DNA of 64,000 nucleotides from Bacillota bacterium (GTDB lineage: Bacteria > Bacillota > Clostridia > Lachnospirales > CAG-274), in contig JAFYGI010000006.1 in assembly GCA_017543265.1 (NCBI GenBank), positions 1-64,000 on the forward strand, read 5' to 3'. The stretch's first letter is position 1; every line of letters starts with the position of its first letter. This document shows, one piece after another, positions 1 to 9,336 of this stretch. The position numbers and the translations under genes are program-made. The notes below the pieces were generated by a model. It had not been told where the DNA came from, did no database searches, and worked only from the letters and a program-made list of their open reading frames with translations.

Positions 1-3000
1 ATCTCGTTTTTGATGACCCTTCCGCTAAGGATGGCAATCTCAAACTTATCTTCGCCGTAATCCGACTTTTCGGGTTTCATTTCATGTTCGCCCACATCCA
101 TAGACGGATCGATACCGCCGAATACATCAAACTCTGCGCCGCCCATTTCGGGTATGCTTGGCATAGATACGTTGGTTTCCTTCGGGGGCTCATAGAATTT
201 ACAGCCCGATTCTACCTGACCCGTGCCTCTGCCGAAAGCATCGTAAGGCTCTATGGTAAGTCTGCCGCCGTCTCTGAAATATTCTTTTGCATTAAATGTT
301 GTTTTGTATTTGTAGCTGCCCTGCGGGTTCATCTCCCATGCTTTTATAAGATCGCCGCCCGCGGTGTAACTTCTGAGAACTACCTTTGTTACGCCGTAAC
401 CGTCCGTAACTTTAAGGTCTGCTTCAAGGCTGATGTCCTTATCCACTACATCTATACCTGTTTTGCTGTCCTCGTTGCAGCTGAACTCAAAACGGTCTAC
501 CCATATATTGTCATCCTGATAAGGGATAGCATATACGGTCAGTTTATCGCTTTCCGTTACGACCGTATGCTTTACAAAGGTCTTTTCACCGTCTGCCATG
601 ATAAGGTTTGTCATACGGCCTGCCATGGTATGCGGGACAAGTATCTCGAAATAACCGTTTTTATCCGTTGAGGCATAAGTATTATATTTTTTGCCGTTTA
701 TTTCCTGTGAGGTAGAACCCACAGCACCCACGGTTATATCCATACCCTCATATGCCTTATAGGTGGAACTGTCGTTGATATCCACCCTCTTGCTGCCGAG
801 AGTTCTCAATGTAAACGCAGGCTTTATAATACGTCCGCGTAATACGGTATTGGGTACCTTATCGTTTACGGGTACAAAATAGTATTTTACGGTCGCGCTG
901 TGATCCTGTACCTCAAAACTGAACGAATCACCGACATGTACGGTATATATGGGGTCTTTGTTCTCGTTTTTTGTCTTTGCGGAATCGTCATATACCCATA
1001 CACAGGTATATCCGTCCTCAAGCTGAGCAACAAGATTTACCGTATCTCCCGTTGTAAGGTTGTCTATCGAGTAATTTACGTTCTGTTTTGCCTGGTGTTC
1101 TTCTCTGTATTTTTCGCGGTATTCATTATATGCGGGGGTAACAGCATCGGCAAGTACCAGATCCTCATTCACCGCATTAAAACTGCTGCTGTTATTTATC
1201 AGACTCATAGCGTAAATTTCTCTGCTTGTTTTATCCGAAAGCCCGATATTTGTGGGCTTGTGCATTATAGTGCTAAGCAGATCCGCCTGCTGTTTATCTA
1301 AATGGGCAAATCCGTCTTTATACAACGCATCGCAGAAATCGCGCATCAGTTTGGTATAATAATACTGTTTTATCGTTACGCCGTTGTATGTGATATAACA
1401 ATTGCTTATGGTACTGTACTGATAGTTAAACGCAACTCCCATTTCGGCCCTGTATTTGTTCTTCTCGCTGCAAAGATAATTATACAGCTCGTCCGATATG
1501 GTTTTATATCCCGCATCAATAACATCCTGCGGTACTCCGCCGTTATCAAAATATGCAATAAGGCGCTTGTAATCAGCTGCCTTTAATTGTGTTTTATAGT
1601 CAAAGTTTGTGCTTGAAGCTTTATAGCCGGCAAGATCAAGGTAAAGCTGAGGTATTTCGTTTGTGAATTTATTTGTCAGACCGTTTTCCTCAACATACTG
1701 CTGATATGCCGAAACCAAAAGCTTATCCTTTTCTTCGTCCGAAACGGTTTTAATGAACTCTTCCTTTGACATGGGCTTATAATCGCTTTCGACACCGATA
1801 GCAGCCACCTTGCCGTGAACGATATTCTCGTCAAGGGTCTCCGTGGGGTTGTCGGAAACCATTGCATGGATAATGTTTACGGAATTATCGTCCCTTGCGA
1901 ACTTGACCTCTATAGTCATATTGTTGGAGAGGGAGATATCCTCGCCCTGCTTGTAGCTTTTGCCGCCTGCTGTTATGCCGGCAACATGATATCCCTGATT
2001 AGGTATTACGCTGAGACGCAGTTTGTCGCCCTTGTACCATACGCCGCTTGTAAGGTCGGTATCGTTGTAGACCTTATCGCCTATTTTCACAATACCGTTT
2101 TCGTAAGCCGCTATATGTATCTTGCTTACACGTTCTGTCCTGGCAACATTGGCTTTTGCGGTAAGCCTGCTCTTGGACTGATCTCCGTTGTAGATATAGT
2201 TTCTTATAAAATCACTGTCTGCATAAAAACCTTCGCCCGAAGATTTTGTAATGCTTTTGTTATTGCCTGTTATAGTAACGCTTTGTACGCTGCAGCCGTA
2301 TGTCCTGCCGTAATCGGTAAGATTGCCGTAAGCTCTCAGATAATTGTCTTTTATGAAATTACTCTTAGAGACCGTTGTGGTTGCGGGCAGGAACTCGATG
2401 GTATCGATACGGTTGCCTTCGCCTGTACCGTTGTATACATAGTATTTCAGTTTGTCGGGATTCTGTATAATAAAACTGAAATTTGTATAGTAGGCCCTTA
2501 AATTGCGTATTTCAACATTCATGGGATTGCCCCAGTCGCGGTAGCAACCTATCCAACATTTGACATCGGGCTTGCGAAGTCCGTTGGAAGCAAGTGTGCC
2601 GCCGTCTATCGATCCCGACTGCCAGCTTGACCATGCGGACTTTTTCTCAACCTCATAACCGTTAAGGCCGACATAACTTTTTTGTCTTCTGTCATAAGCC
2701 GATTTTTCTACATTATTTTTCCATTCCCATGAAACATATTCAACACCCGTCAGGTCACGGTAGATGTACCATGCGGGTTTCCATGTGGTTTCCGTATAAT
2801 CGGGGAAACCGACCTCTGAATAGTGCAATGTATGGTCGGCCATTATCGTAAAATACTCGGAACTTGCGTCCATAGCCTCAACGGGTGCATCATCCTCGGA
2901 ATATGCCGCAGGATTGCCGTTTGCATCGGTATCCGAAACATTTATAAGTGACTTGTTGTCGGTATTTGCAAACGGAAGTATCTCTATATGTGTCTTTTTG

Positions 3001-4256
3001 CCCGTAACATTTGCATTGTCTTCAGTCTCTGCCGTTATGTCAAAAGCGATAGACTCATCCAAATGTTTTTCGGCAATTTTATCTTTAAGTATAGGAACAT
3101 AAATTTTCTTTTCCGTTTCACCCGGCAGGAACATTATATCGCCCATAACGGGGGTATAGTCCTCGTCTGCTTTAGCGGTGTCCGCAAGGGTGGATACATA
3201 AACGCTTACATAATCGTTTGCGTTGCCCTCGCGTTTGAGAGTTACGGTAACACCGTCCGCATCGGAGAATACCTGATAATTGTCAAGCGCAAAAGAAATA
3301 TCACATTTTTCTACATTGTCGTTATCGTTTATATATATATTTGACGTACATTGGTCGCCTAATTCCGCACCGTTGGTCGGGTCGTACAATGCAAGTGAAA
3401 TTGCCTCCTGCGCCTCGTACTCGTCATCGTCGATAACTTTAACGTGGATAACTTTGTACGCTTCGCCGTCTGCAAAGTCAACTGTATATGCAAGACCGTC
3501 AAATGCAGCCGCTGCATCGTTCATAAGTTTAAGCTGCTCTTTATTCTGCGGCTCAAAAAAATCGTCAAGCGTATATTCCGCCGAATCGGTAACTACAGGC
3601 GTAGTTTTGCCCAAAGCCTCGTCACGCATTTTGTGGAGCGCCGAGGTATAATCGCCCATATCGTCGGAATATGCAGTAACGGGAGTTTCCTCCGTATTTT
3701 TTAAAGCCTCATCAATGCTTGTTACCGCAGGTGCTTCAATGTTTTGTGTATCGTCGGGATCGCTGCTTTCTGCTTCGACCTCAACAGCCGCGCCCGATAC
3801 GTTTTCATCAAGGGCATATATTTCAAAGCCCGCGCCCGATGCAAGTCTGTCCGTTGTGAACAGGACATCTTTGTTTTTTTCGATTTGTGTTTCAAGGATC
3901 GTCGGATTATCCTCGCTCTTTTTCAGGTCGTGATAAAAACCGAGCGCATCCTTTTCCTGCAAAATAAAGTCATCGCCGTATTTTGCGGAGATCTCTATTG
4001 CTTTTATGTTTACACTGGCATCGCCATCCGTACCGCCGCGCCTTAAAACGTAAAAGTCAAACTCTTTGCCTTCGCCCGTGATAATGTAGGGCGAAAGTAC
4101 CTCGAACACACCGCTTGGGTGTTTTGCGGCAAAGGCTTCACTTACCCTTAAGGCCGACACGTCTATCTCCTGCCCGGTATCCGCCCAGACAACGCTTGGT
4201 GCGGCGATAGTCAGGGCAAGCATAAACGCAATAAATCTTTTTCCCCTTTTTAGCAT
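1..4256 (-). CDS. Giant secreted Calx-beta domain protein (partial, 3' end outside window)
   Basis: The reading frame is open from an ATG at 4256 to the left edge, about 1418 codons without a stop. It starts with a classic signal peptide (MLKRGKRFIAF then a hydrophobic stretch ending VVWA-D). Two Calx-beta-like modules lie around residues 230-450; one ends in acidic turns (INDNDN) and the next carries the typical DADGVTVTLKR and ADEDYTPV patterns. Further on there is a bacterial-repeat/InlB-B-like stretch (HVAGITAGGKSYKQGEDI). The rest is unrecognised beta-rich sequence. No cohesin, dockerin or anchor is visible in the part present. Start supported by AAAGGGATGATTCT upstream. Probably an extracellular adhesion or carbohydrate-interacting protein; the function is inferred from architecture only. 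Being cut by the window, its C-terminus is unknown. Confidence 0.9.
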   Translation of the reverse strand, partial: MLKRGKRFIAFMLALTIAAPSVVWADTGQEIDVSALRVSEAFAAKHPSGVFEVLSPYIITGEGKEFDFYVLRRGGTDGDASVNIKAIEISAKYGDDFILQEKDALGFYHDLKKSEDNPTILETQIEKNKDVLFTTDRLASGAGFEIYALDENVSGAAVEVEAESSDPDDTQNIEAPAVTSIDEALKNTEETPVTAYSDDMGDYTSALHKMRDEALGKTTPVVTDSAEYTLDDFFEPQNKEQLKLMNDAAAAFDGLAYTVDFADGEAYKVIHVKVIDDDEYEAQEAISLALYDPTNGAELGDQCTSNIYINDNDNVEKCDISFALDNYQVFSDADGVTVTLKREGNANDYVSVYVSTLADTAKADEDYTPVMGDIMFLPGETEKKIYVPILKDKIAEKHLDESIAFDITAETEDNANVTGKKTHIEILPFANTDNKSLINVSDTDANGNPAAYSEDDAPVEAMDASSEYFTIMADHTLHYSEVGFPDYTETTWKPAWYIYRDLTGVEYVSWEWKNNVEKSAYDRRQKSYVGLNGYEVEKKSAWSSWQSGSIDGGTLASNGLRKPDVKCWIGCYRDWGNPMNVEIRNLRAYYTNFSFIIQNPDKLKYYVYNGTGEGNRIDTIEFLPATTTVSKSNFIKDNYLRAYGNLTDYGRTYGCSVQSVTITGNNKSITKSSGEGFYADSDFIRNYIYNGDQSKSRLTAKANVARTERVSKIHIAAYENGIVKIGDKVYNDTDLTSGVWYKGDKLRLSVIPNQGYHVAGITAGGKSYKQGEDISLSNNMTIEVKFARDDNSVNIIHAMVSDNPTETLDENIVHGKVAAIGVESDYKPMSKEEFIKTVSDEEKDKLLVSAYQQYVEENGLTNKFTNEIPQLYLDLAGYKASSTNFDYKTQLKAADYKRLIAYFDNGGVPQDVIDAGYKTISDELYNYLCSEKNKYRAEMGVAFNYQYSTISNCYITYNGVTIKQYYYTKLMRDFCDALYKDGFAHLDKQQADLLSTIMHKPTNIGLSDKTSREIYAMSLINNSSSFNAVNEDLVLADAVTPAYNEYREKYREEHQAKQNVNYSIDNLTTGDTVNLVAQLEDGYTCVWVYDDSAKTKNENKDPIYTVHVGDSFSFEVQDHSATVKYYFVPVNDKVPNTVLRGRIIKPAFTLRTLGSKRVDINDSSTYKAYEGMDITVGAVGSTSQEINGKKYNTYASTDKNGYFEILVPHTMAGRMTNLIMADGEKTFVKHTVVTESDKLTVYAIPYQDDNIWVDRFEFSCNEDSKTGIDVVDKDISLEADLKVTDGYGVTKVVLRSYTAGGDLIKAWEMNPQGSYKYKTTFNAKEYFRDGGRLTIEPYDAFGRGTGQVESGCKFYEPPKETNVSMPSIPEMGGAEFDVFGGIDPSMDVGEHEMKPEKSDYGEDKFEIAILSGRVIKNE

Positions 4257-4306
4257 AGAATCATCCCTTTCTCTCTTTTTTTTGTTTTCCGGTCTAAATA
4301 ACAAAA

Positions 4307-4346
4307 GCACACTCATAAAGATTTTATTATCCCGCAGAGTGTGCAA
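4307..4346 (-). promoter_or_regulatory. Leader hairpin, terminator-like
   Basis: In the leader of the Calx-beta gene an inverted repeat GCACACTC/GAGTGTGC is followed on the mRNA strand by TTTTGTT. It lies between the promoter and the start codon, so it could act as an attenuator. The 410-base gap 4257-4667 otherwise holds only the two divergent promoters; no known riboswitch motif was recognised. Confidence 0.4.
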
Positions 4347-4473
4347 AAAATATGATCTGTCTTTGAAATGCGCACAGTTATACGGTTTTGCTACATGTCT
4401 GAAATTATCAGTTTCATCGCGTTCCGTCAACTCCTTTGCGGTTGTGTTTCAAAAACATTTCCGTTATGTTACA

Positions 4474-4502
4474 ATGATAACACATAAGAAACAAAAAGTC
4501 AA
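4474..4502 (-). promoter_or_regulatory. Promoter of the Calx-beta gene
   Basis: On the minus strand TTGACT (4502-4497) and TATCAT (4479-4474) are separated by exactly 17 bases. They would give a leader of roughly 210 bases before the ATG at 4256. Confidence 0.55.
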
Positions 4503-4543
4503 TGTTTTATAATTGCATTTTTATATATTTTTATATCAATACA

Positions 4544-4572
4544 TTGACCTTTATTTTTTTTTATGGTAAAAT
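4544..4572 (+). promoter_or_regulatory. Promoter of the peptide-exporter-like operon
   Basis: TTGACC (4544-4549) and TAAAAT (4567-4572) with a 17-base T-rich spacer, about 95 bases upstream of the first gene at 4668. Confidence 0.55.
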
Positions 4573-4667
4573 ATTATAAATTATACAGAGTAAAAGGACT
4601 GCATCAAAAGTATCGGACAGCGGTATTCGGACGGTCTCAAAAACGGTTAAACGGATAAGGTGATAAA

Positions 4668-5165
4668 ATGCAGAAAAAAATATTGAAAACATTGTCTGTT
4701 CTTATAATTGTTGTCGGTTTTTTTGAAGTGTTGGGGGCAATATTGATCGGCGGGTTAGGAGCCGTTGTGTTTTCCCAAAAAGCCTTTTTTGAACAAACCG
4801 ACTTTTACGTTGAGATAACGAAAAGGATGAAAGAATATCCGTTGTTGACGGCACTGGATATGGATGCTTTAAGTCTGAGTACGGCTTTGCTTTTCTTATT
4901 AGTAGCCGATATTGCCGTAAAAGCAGTATGTAATTTTATTTACGGTACAAGCGGGCTGAAAGCCGCAAAGGGTATAAAAATAAGGCGTTCACGCATTATC
5001 GGCACAGCGGCTTTGGTAATAGGTATATGCAATGTGATAGATGATATTTTTGTGACGAGCGCAGGCATCCGCATATACCGCATTTTGTTTATTGCGGCAT
5101 CGGTGCTGTTTTTGTACTGCTTAAACGGCATTTCTCCTAAAAGAGGTGACAGGTATGAAAATTAA
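4668..5165 (+). CDS. Small multi-pass membrane protein, first gene of exporter operon
   Basis: 165 residues with about four hydrophobic segments: residues 5-35, 65-85, a third near 105-125 and a fourth near 130-150. Ends are basic. The start is supported by AAGGTG seven bases upstream. I do not recognise a family. Its last codons overlap the start of the following lipoprotein gene by 11 bases, which suggests coupled translation and a shared role with the lipoprotein and the exporter genes behind it. It could be an immunity-type or accessory membrane protein; that is speculation from position. Confidence 0.8.
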   Translation: MQKKILKTLSVLIIVVGFFEVLGAILIGGLGAVVFSQKAFFEQTDFYVEITKRMKEYPLLTALDMDALSLSTALLFLLVADIAVKAVCNFIYGTSGLKAAKGIKIRRSRIIGTAALVIGICNVIDDIFVTSAGIRIYRILFIAASVLFLYCLNGISPKRGDRYEN

Positions 5166-6264
5166 AAAAATCACCGCTCTTATTCTTTGCTTTGCAGTTT
5201 TAACGGGTTGTTCGGCAGGCAAAGACACGGCGGACACAATGGGAAACAGCAAAACAATAAAAATAGCCGTGTTAAAAAACAGCCGCGAACAGCAGGCATA
5301 TTTTGAAAAAGGCATAGAACGCGCTTATAAAGATGTGCTTGAAGAATACAAGGACAGCGGTTTTGATATACAATGCGAATTTTATGATAACAGCGGTACC
5401 TACGAAGAAGTGGAAAGGCTGACAAAAGAATTGACAAAAGACAAACAGCTTACCGCAATAGTGGGTTCGGACAATCCCGAATTTTCGGAAAGTCAGCTTT
5501 ATGTCACGCAAAAAAAGGGGAAAATACTGATAAGCCCCGGGCGTATGTATGACGACAGGCTGACAGCAAATGATGACCTGTGCTTTTATATGAGTTACGG
5601 AACGGAGGACATCGGCGAGCTGCTGATGAAGATAGCGGAAACGATTCCCGATGTCAATCTGGCGGTATGCACCGCAAACGACAAGATAACCAGACAGGAA
5701 ACACAGGGATTCAGAAATGCCGATTCCGCAAGGGTCATGGACTATGTCAACACCGACGAACTTAACGTTTATTTTGACAGGATAGTACTGCGGTGGAAAA
5801 ATCTCGGTATTAACGGCGTGGTTATGATGCCTCACTCGAATGACGGTTTTGAATTGCTGTACAGACTGAAAAGGGAGATGCCAGATCTCTGTGTTATAAC
5901 CGACTCCGATATGGATAGCCAGCGGGAGTACAACGAGCACCGTGAAATGTATAACAATTTTTATATCGCAGATATTTTTTCGGTAGACAAAAGCAATGCC
6001 GAATATGTCGAATATACCGAAAAAACAGGTCCGTTTGAAGATACTTGGGAAACACACGGCTATAACTCGTTCAGAATGATAGTTGACACCGCTGTCAAAA
6101 ACAATACCGCCAATCCGCGTAAAATTGCGGAGATAATACATACATCGGGCTATAAAGGCAAGGGAGAAACTTTTAATTTTGGAAAAAACGGGACCCTGAT
6201 ACCCGAAAGCTTCGAGTATTATGATGTGGGTAACTCGGAGGCAAAATTTATACCTGCAAAGTGA
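5155..6264 (+). CDS. Type 1 periplasmic-binding-fold lipoprotein (ABC substrate-binding-like)
   Basis: 369 residues from the ATG at 5155, chosen because AGAGG lies eight bases upstream; a GTG at 5146 is in frame but lacks spacing. The signal peptide ends in a lipobox (VLTGC). The mature part follows the LivJ-like type 1 binding-protein pattern: IKIAVLKNSREQQAY near the start, LTAIVGSDNPEFSESQ in the first lobe and a HGYNSFRMIVDTAVK stretch near the end. Binding proteins of this fold normally hand amino acids or small ligands to an importer, but no permease follows. Instead the neighbours are a peptide exporter. It may therefore sense or bind a ligand outside the cell for this system. The ligand is unknown. 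Confidence 0.8.
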   Translation: MKIKKITALILCFAVLTGCSAGKDTADTMGNSKTIKIAVLKNSREQQAYFEKGIERAYKDVLEEYKDSGFDIQCEFYDNSGTYEEVERLTKELTKDKQLTAIVGSDNPEFSESQLYVTQKKGKILISPGRMYDDRLTANDDLCFYMSYGTEDIGELLMKIAETIPDVNLAVCTANDKITRQETQGFRNADSARVMDYVNTDELNVYFDRIVLRWKNLGINGVVMMPHSNDGFELLYRLKREMPDLCVITDSDMDSQREYNEHREMYNNFYIADIFSVDKSNAEYVEYTEKTGPFEDTWETHGYNSFRMIVDTAVKNNTANPRKIAEIIHTSGYKGKGETFNFGKNGTLIPESFEYYDVGNSEAKFIPAK

Positions 6265-6275
6265 GGTTTGGTTTT

Positions 6276-7202
6276 ATGAAAGAACTTTTCAGAAAAGAGG
6301 CTGTTGACAGCTTTAAAAAACAATTTTTCACGGATAAAAGGCTTTCGCGCATTTCTTTTTCCACACTTGTTATGACTGCTTTGCTTATTGTGGGTCTGAA
6401 ACTGTTTTCGGTGTGGTTTTTTCACGGTACGGTCGTAAAATCCGTAAATATCGGGGGCGTACTGTATTCCTCCGCAGGTATGGAAAACGTATGCGCATTT
6501 AATTCGGGCATAGTAACAAATGTGAATGTACAGCCCGGCGATGAGGTCAAGGTAGGCGAGGTCCTGGTAGTTATACCCGATGAGTCATCACTCGGAGACC
6601 TGAGTTATAATGTGCAGTATGGCAATGATATTGCAGAGGACATAAAAGAATTTGACAAGGATAAAGCCATTGAAAAAGACAGGAACGAATATACGCAAAA
6701 CTCCTTTGTACGCTCGATCGCAGACGGTACCGTGGTTTCTGTGGCACAAAGGGGCAGCTATCTGGAAAGAGGCGATGTTGTTGCGCTTATCGCTGCAGAT
6801 GACAAAATGTTTGACAGAGATAAAGTTATAGTGTTTGTGCCAACCGAAAAAAAAGGCAATATACATAAAGACGACAGCGTTCAGATATCTCCCGACTATG
6901 CAAAAAGGGAAAAATACGGTTATATCCAAGGCCATGTTCACGAGATAGGCACGGATATAATATCAAAAAAAGAAGCGCTTGAACAGTATAATTTTTATAA
7001 TATTCCCAATATGCTGGATGAAAACAAAACTTACATAACCGTAATGATAGCCCTTGACGAAAACGAGGATTACGACGGCGGCCTTGCGTGGTCACAGAAA
7101 TCAAGTGAGAGTATTTCTCCCGAACTCGGTACATATTGCAGCTGCTCGATAATCACGGGTGAGCAAACACCGTTTGAATGGCTGTTTGGGGGTGGTGAAT
7201 AA
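6276..7202 (+). CDS. HlyD-like membrane fusion/adaptor protein of peptide exporter
   Basis: 308 residues from the ATG at 6276, with GAGGT eight bases upstream; a GTG at 6261 is in frame but poorly placed. A cytoplasmic basic N-terminus of about 35 residues precedes one membrane segment (about 36-55). Then come two lipoyl-like half motifs: NVNVQPGDEVKVGEVLVVIP and, after a short helical spacer, GTVVSVAQRGSYLERGDVVAL. The short spacer is typical of the NHLM-type secretion proteins rather than of long-hairpin HlyD. It would link the exporter to the outside face. The gene ends by overlapping the following ABC gene by one base. Confidence 0.85.
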   Translation: MKELFRKEAVDSFKKQFFTDKRLSRISFSTLVMTALLIVGLKLFSVWFFHGTVVKSVNIGGVLYSSAGMENVCAFNSGIVTNVNVQPGDEVKVGEVLVVIPDESSLGDLSYNVQYGNDIAEDIKEFDKDKAIEKDRNEYTQNSFVRSIADGTVVSVAQRGSYLERGDVVALIAADDKMFDRDKVIVFVPTEKKGNIHKDDSVQISPDYAKREKYGYIQGHVHEIGTDIISKKEALEQYNFYNIPNMLDENKTYITVMIALDENEDYDGGLAWSQKSSESISPELGTYCSCSIITGEQTPFEWLFGGGE

Positions 7203-9334
7203 TGAGGAAAAGCGTACCCGAAGTACTGCAAATGGAAAATGTCGAATGCGGAGCGGCGTCGCTTGCAATGATATTACGCTATTACGGCAATTACAGCGTG
7301 TCGCTTGAACAACTGCGCCTTGACTGCCATGTTTCAAGGGACGGCGTGACGGCCAAAGGCATAAAGACCGCGGCGGAAAAATACGGCCTTAAATGCAGGG
7401 TCTTAAAGGCCGACCCCGAAAGTATAAAGATGCTTGCAATGCCTGTCATTATTCACTGGAATATGAGTCATTTTGTTGTGCTTACGGGTTTTGACAAAAA
7501 TAATTATTATATAAACGATCCCGCAATAGGCAGTACAAAGGTAAGCCGTGACGAGTTTGACCATAGTTTTACGGGCATAGTAATGTTGTTTGAAAAAACC
7601 GCGGAATTCAAGTCCGAGAGAGGACGAAAAGAGACAAGTTTTACATATTTCAGAATAAAACCGTTTTTCCCTGCGCTGATTTTAATATCTTTTTTGGGCG
7701 CGGTCGTTACGGTAACAAGTATGATAATTCCGTACTTTAATTCCTCCTATATAGATATAATGCTCCTTGAAACCGATACATCGGGCTTTGAGGTATTTAT
7801 CATAGCGCTGCTGGCGGTTGTGCTCCTGCGCTTTTTTGCAGAGATAATTAAAGAAAAGGCATCTTACGAAACAGAAAGAAATATGAATATAAGTTTAAGT
7901 GTCGGTTTTATGGAAAAGATACTTAAACTGCCTATCATTTATTTTATGCAAAGAACTCCGGGCGAACTTGCAAACAGGCAGCTCGGCAGTTTTGAAACGG
8001 CACAGCTTGTATGCGAAAATTTGTCGCCGATATTCTTTCAAGCCGTACTTGTTGCGGTGTACTGCGCGGCGGCTTTTAAATTTGACGTGCCTATTGCGCT
8101 TATAGGCGTTGCGGCGGTGTTATTAAATACGGTCATCTCTTATATATCTTCAAATAAAATGAGCGATGTATCTGCAATAAACAAAAAAAACACGGGTATG
8201 TATTACGGCGCGCTGGTATCGTCGATAGATATGATGGATACCATAAAATCATCTGCCTGCGAAGAGTCGATTTTTGTCAGACTTACAGGTACGGCGGCAA
8301 TGTGTACACAGCCCCGTATACAGCGCGAAATAATAAAGCTGTATTCTTCCGCCGCGTTTGAAACGGTCAATTTTGCAGTTTCGGCGGCAATACTGCTGAC
8401 GGGTACTTTCCGTGTGCTGAATGGGGAGTTTTCCATAGGCGTTACCGTTGGTCTAATGGGTATGTTTTCGGCGTTTCTTGTGCCGATAGGCGCATTTATA
8501 AACTCCGTTTCCGCCATATTTGACCTTAAAAGTATCTATAACAGGACCGACGATACAATGCGCTATGACAACGAGGATATTTTCCTGCCCGAAAACATTG
8601 AGCAAACAAAAACAATGGGCAATGATATAAGGCTTGAAAATGTCGCTTATACCTACGGCGGCTCCGAAAAAAATGCGGTCACGGATATTTCCTTTGAAAT
8701 AAAAAAGGGTAAAAGTGTGGCACTTACGGGTGAAAGCGGCGGCGGCAAAAGCACCGTTGCAAAGATGATAGCGGGCCTTTTTTCCGAGACCGTGGGTCAT
8801 ATATACTACGGTGATGCGGAGAAAAAAGATATACATAAAAGCAATTTTTATTCAAAGATCGCCGTTGTCAGTCAATCCGTAATAATGTATGAAGGAACGG
8901 TATTTGACAATATCGCTATGTGGAATAAAAATGTCGAATATGAAGATGTGGTGCGTGCCTGCAAAACAGCCTGTATACATAATGATATAATTGCCAGAAA
9001 AGGCGCCTATTACGAAAAAATAACCGAGGGCGGCGCAAACTTTTCGGGTGGACAAAGACAGCGCTTTGAAATAGCGCGGGCACTTGTACGCAGCCCCGAA
9101 ATACTTGTGCTTGACGAGGCAACAAGCGCGCTTGATGCAAATACGGAAGCCGAGATAATGAAAAACATTACGTCGCTTGGCATAACGCTTATTATAATAG
9201 CACACAGACTTAACACGGTAAGAAACTGTGATGAGATACTTGTTTTCAAGGATGGCGGAATTGCGGAAAGAGGCACACATAAAAGCCTTTTGGAACAAAA
9301 CGGCATATATGCACGGCTTATAAAAGAGGGATAA
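7202..9334 (+). CDS. C39 peptidase-containing ABC peptide exporter
   Basis: 710 residues. The N-terminal C39 protease domain has Gln10, catalytic Cys16 (QMENVECG), His90 (SHFVVLTG) and Asp106 (YYINDP). A six-helix transmembrane domain follows (about 155-445). The nucleotide-binding domain has Walker A GESGGGKST at 510-518, signature FSGGQRQR at 614-621 and Walker B LVLDEATSALD near 635-645. Proteins of this kind cut double-glycine-type leaders and export the peptide; the layout with an HlyD partner and a second ABC gene matches the NHLM bacteriocin exporters. All catalytic residues are intact, so it should be active. No leader-peptide gene is visible nearby. Confidence 0.93.
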   Translation: MRKSVPEVLQMENVECGAASLAMILRYYGNYSVSLEQLRLDCHVSRDGVTAKGIKTAAEKYGLKCRVLKADPESIKMLAMPVIIHWNMSHFVVLTGFDKNNYYINDPAIGSTKVSRDEFDHSFTGIVMLFEKTAEFKSERGRKETSFTYFRIKPFFPALILISFLGAVVTVTSMIIPYFNSSYIDIMLLETDTSGFEVFIIALLAVVLLRFFAEIIKEKASYETERNMNISLSVGFMEKILKLPIIYFMQRTPGELANRQLGSFETAQLVCENLSPIFFQAVLVAVYCAAAFKFDVPIALIGVAAVLLNTVISYISSNKMSDVSAINKKNTGMYYGALVSSIDMMDTIKSSACEESIFVRLTGTAAMCTQPRIQREIIKLYSSAAFETVNFAVSAAILLTGTFRVLNGEFSIGVTVGLMGMFSAFLVPIGAFINSVSAIFDLKSIYNRTDDTMRYDNEDIFLPENIEQTKTMGNDIRLENVAYTYGGSEKNAVTDISFEIKKGKSVALTGESGGGKSTVAKMIAGLFSETVGHIYYGDAEKKDIHKSNFYSKIAVVSQSVIMYEGTVFDNIAMWNKNVEYEDVVRACKTACIHNDIIARKGAYYEKITEGGANFSGGQRQRFEIARALVRSPEILVLDEATSALDANTEAEIMKNITSLGITLIIIAHRLNTVRNCDEILVFKDGGIAERGTHKSLLEQNGIYARLIKEG

Positions 9335-9336
9335 AG

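Noticed and set aside
84-3933. Several plus-strand frames of 60-228 codons near the left edge
   Set aside because: They lie opposite one continuous minus-strand frame of 1418 codons with a signal peptide and Calx-beta modules.
4350-4470. c-di-GMP (GEMM) riboswitch in the leader of the Calx-beta gene
   Set aside because: A few GEMM-like words occur (GCAAAG) but the conserved core and receptor are not present.
5272-6141. A 289-codon minus-strand frame
   Set aside because: Antisense to the substrate-binding lipoprotein; Phe/His/Tyr-rich composition typical of shadows.
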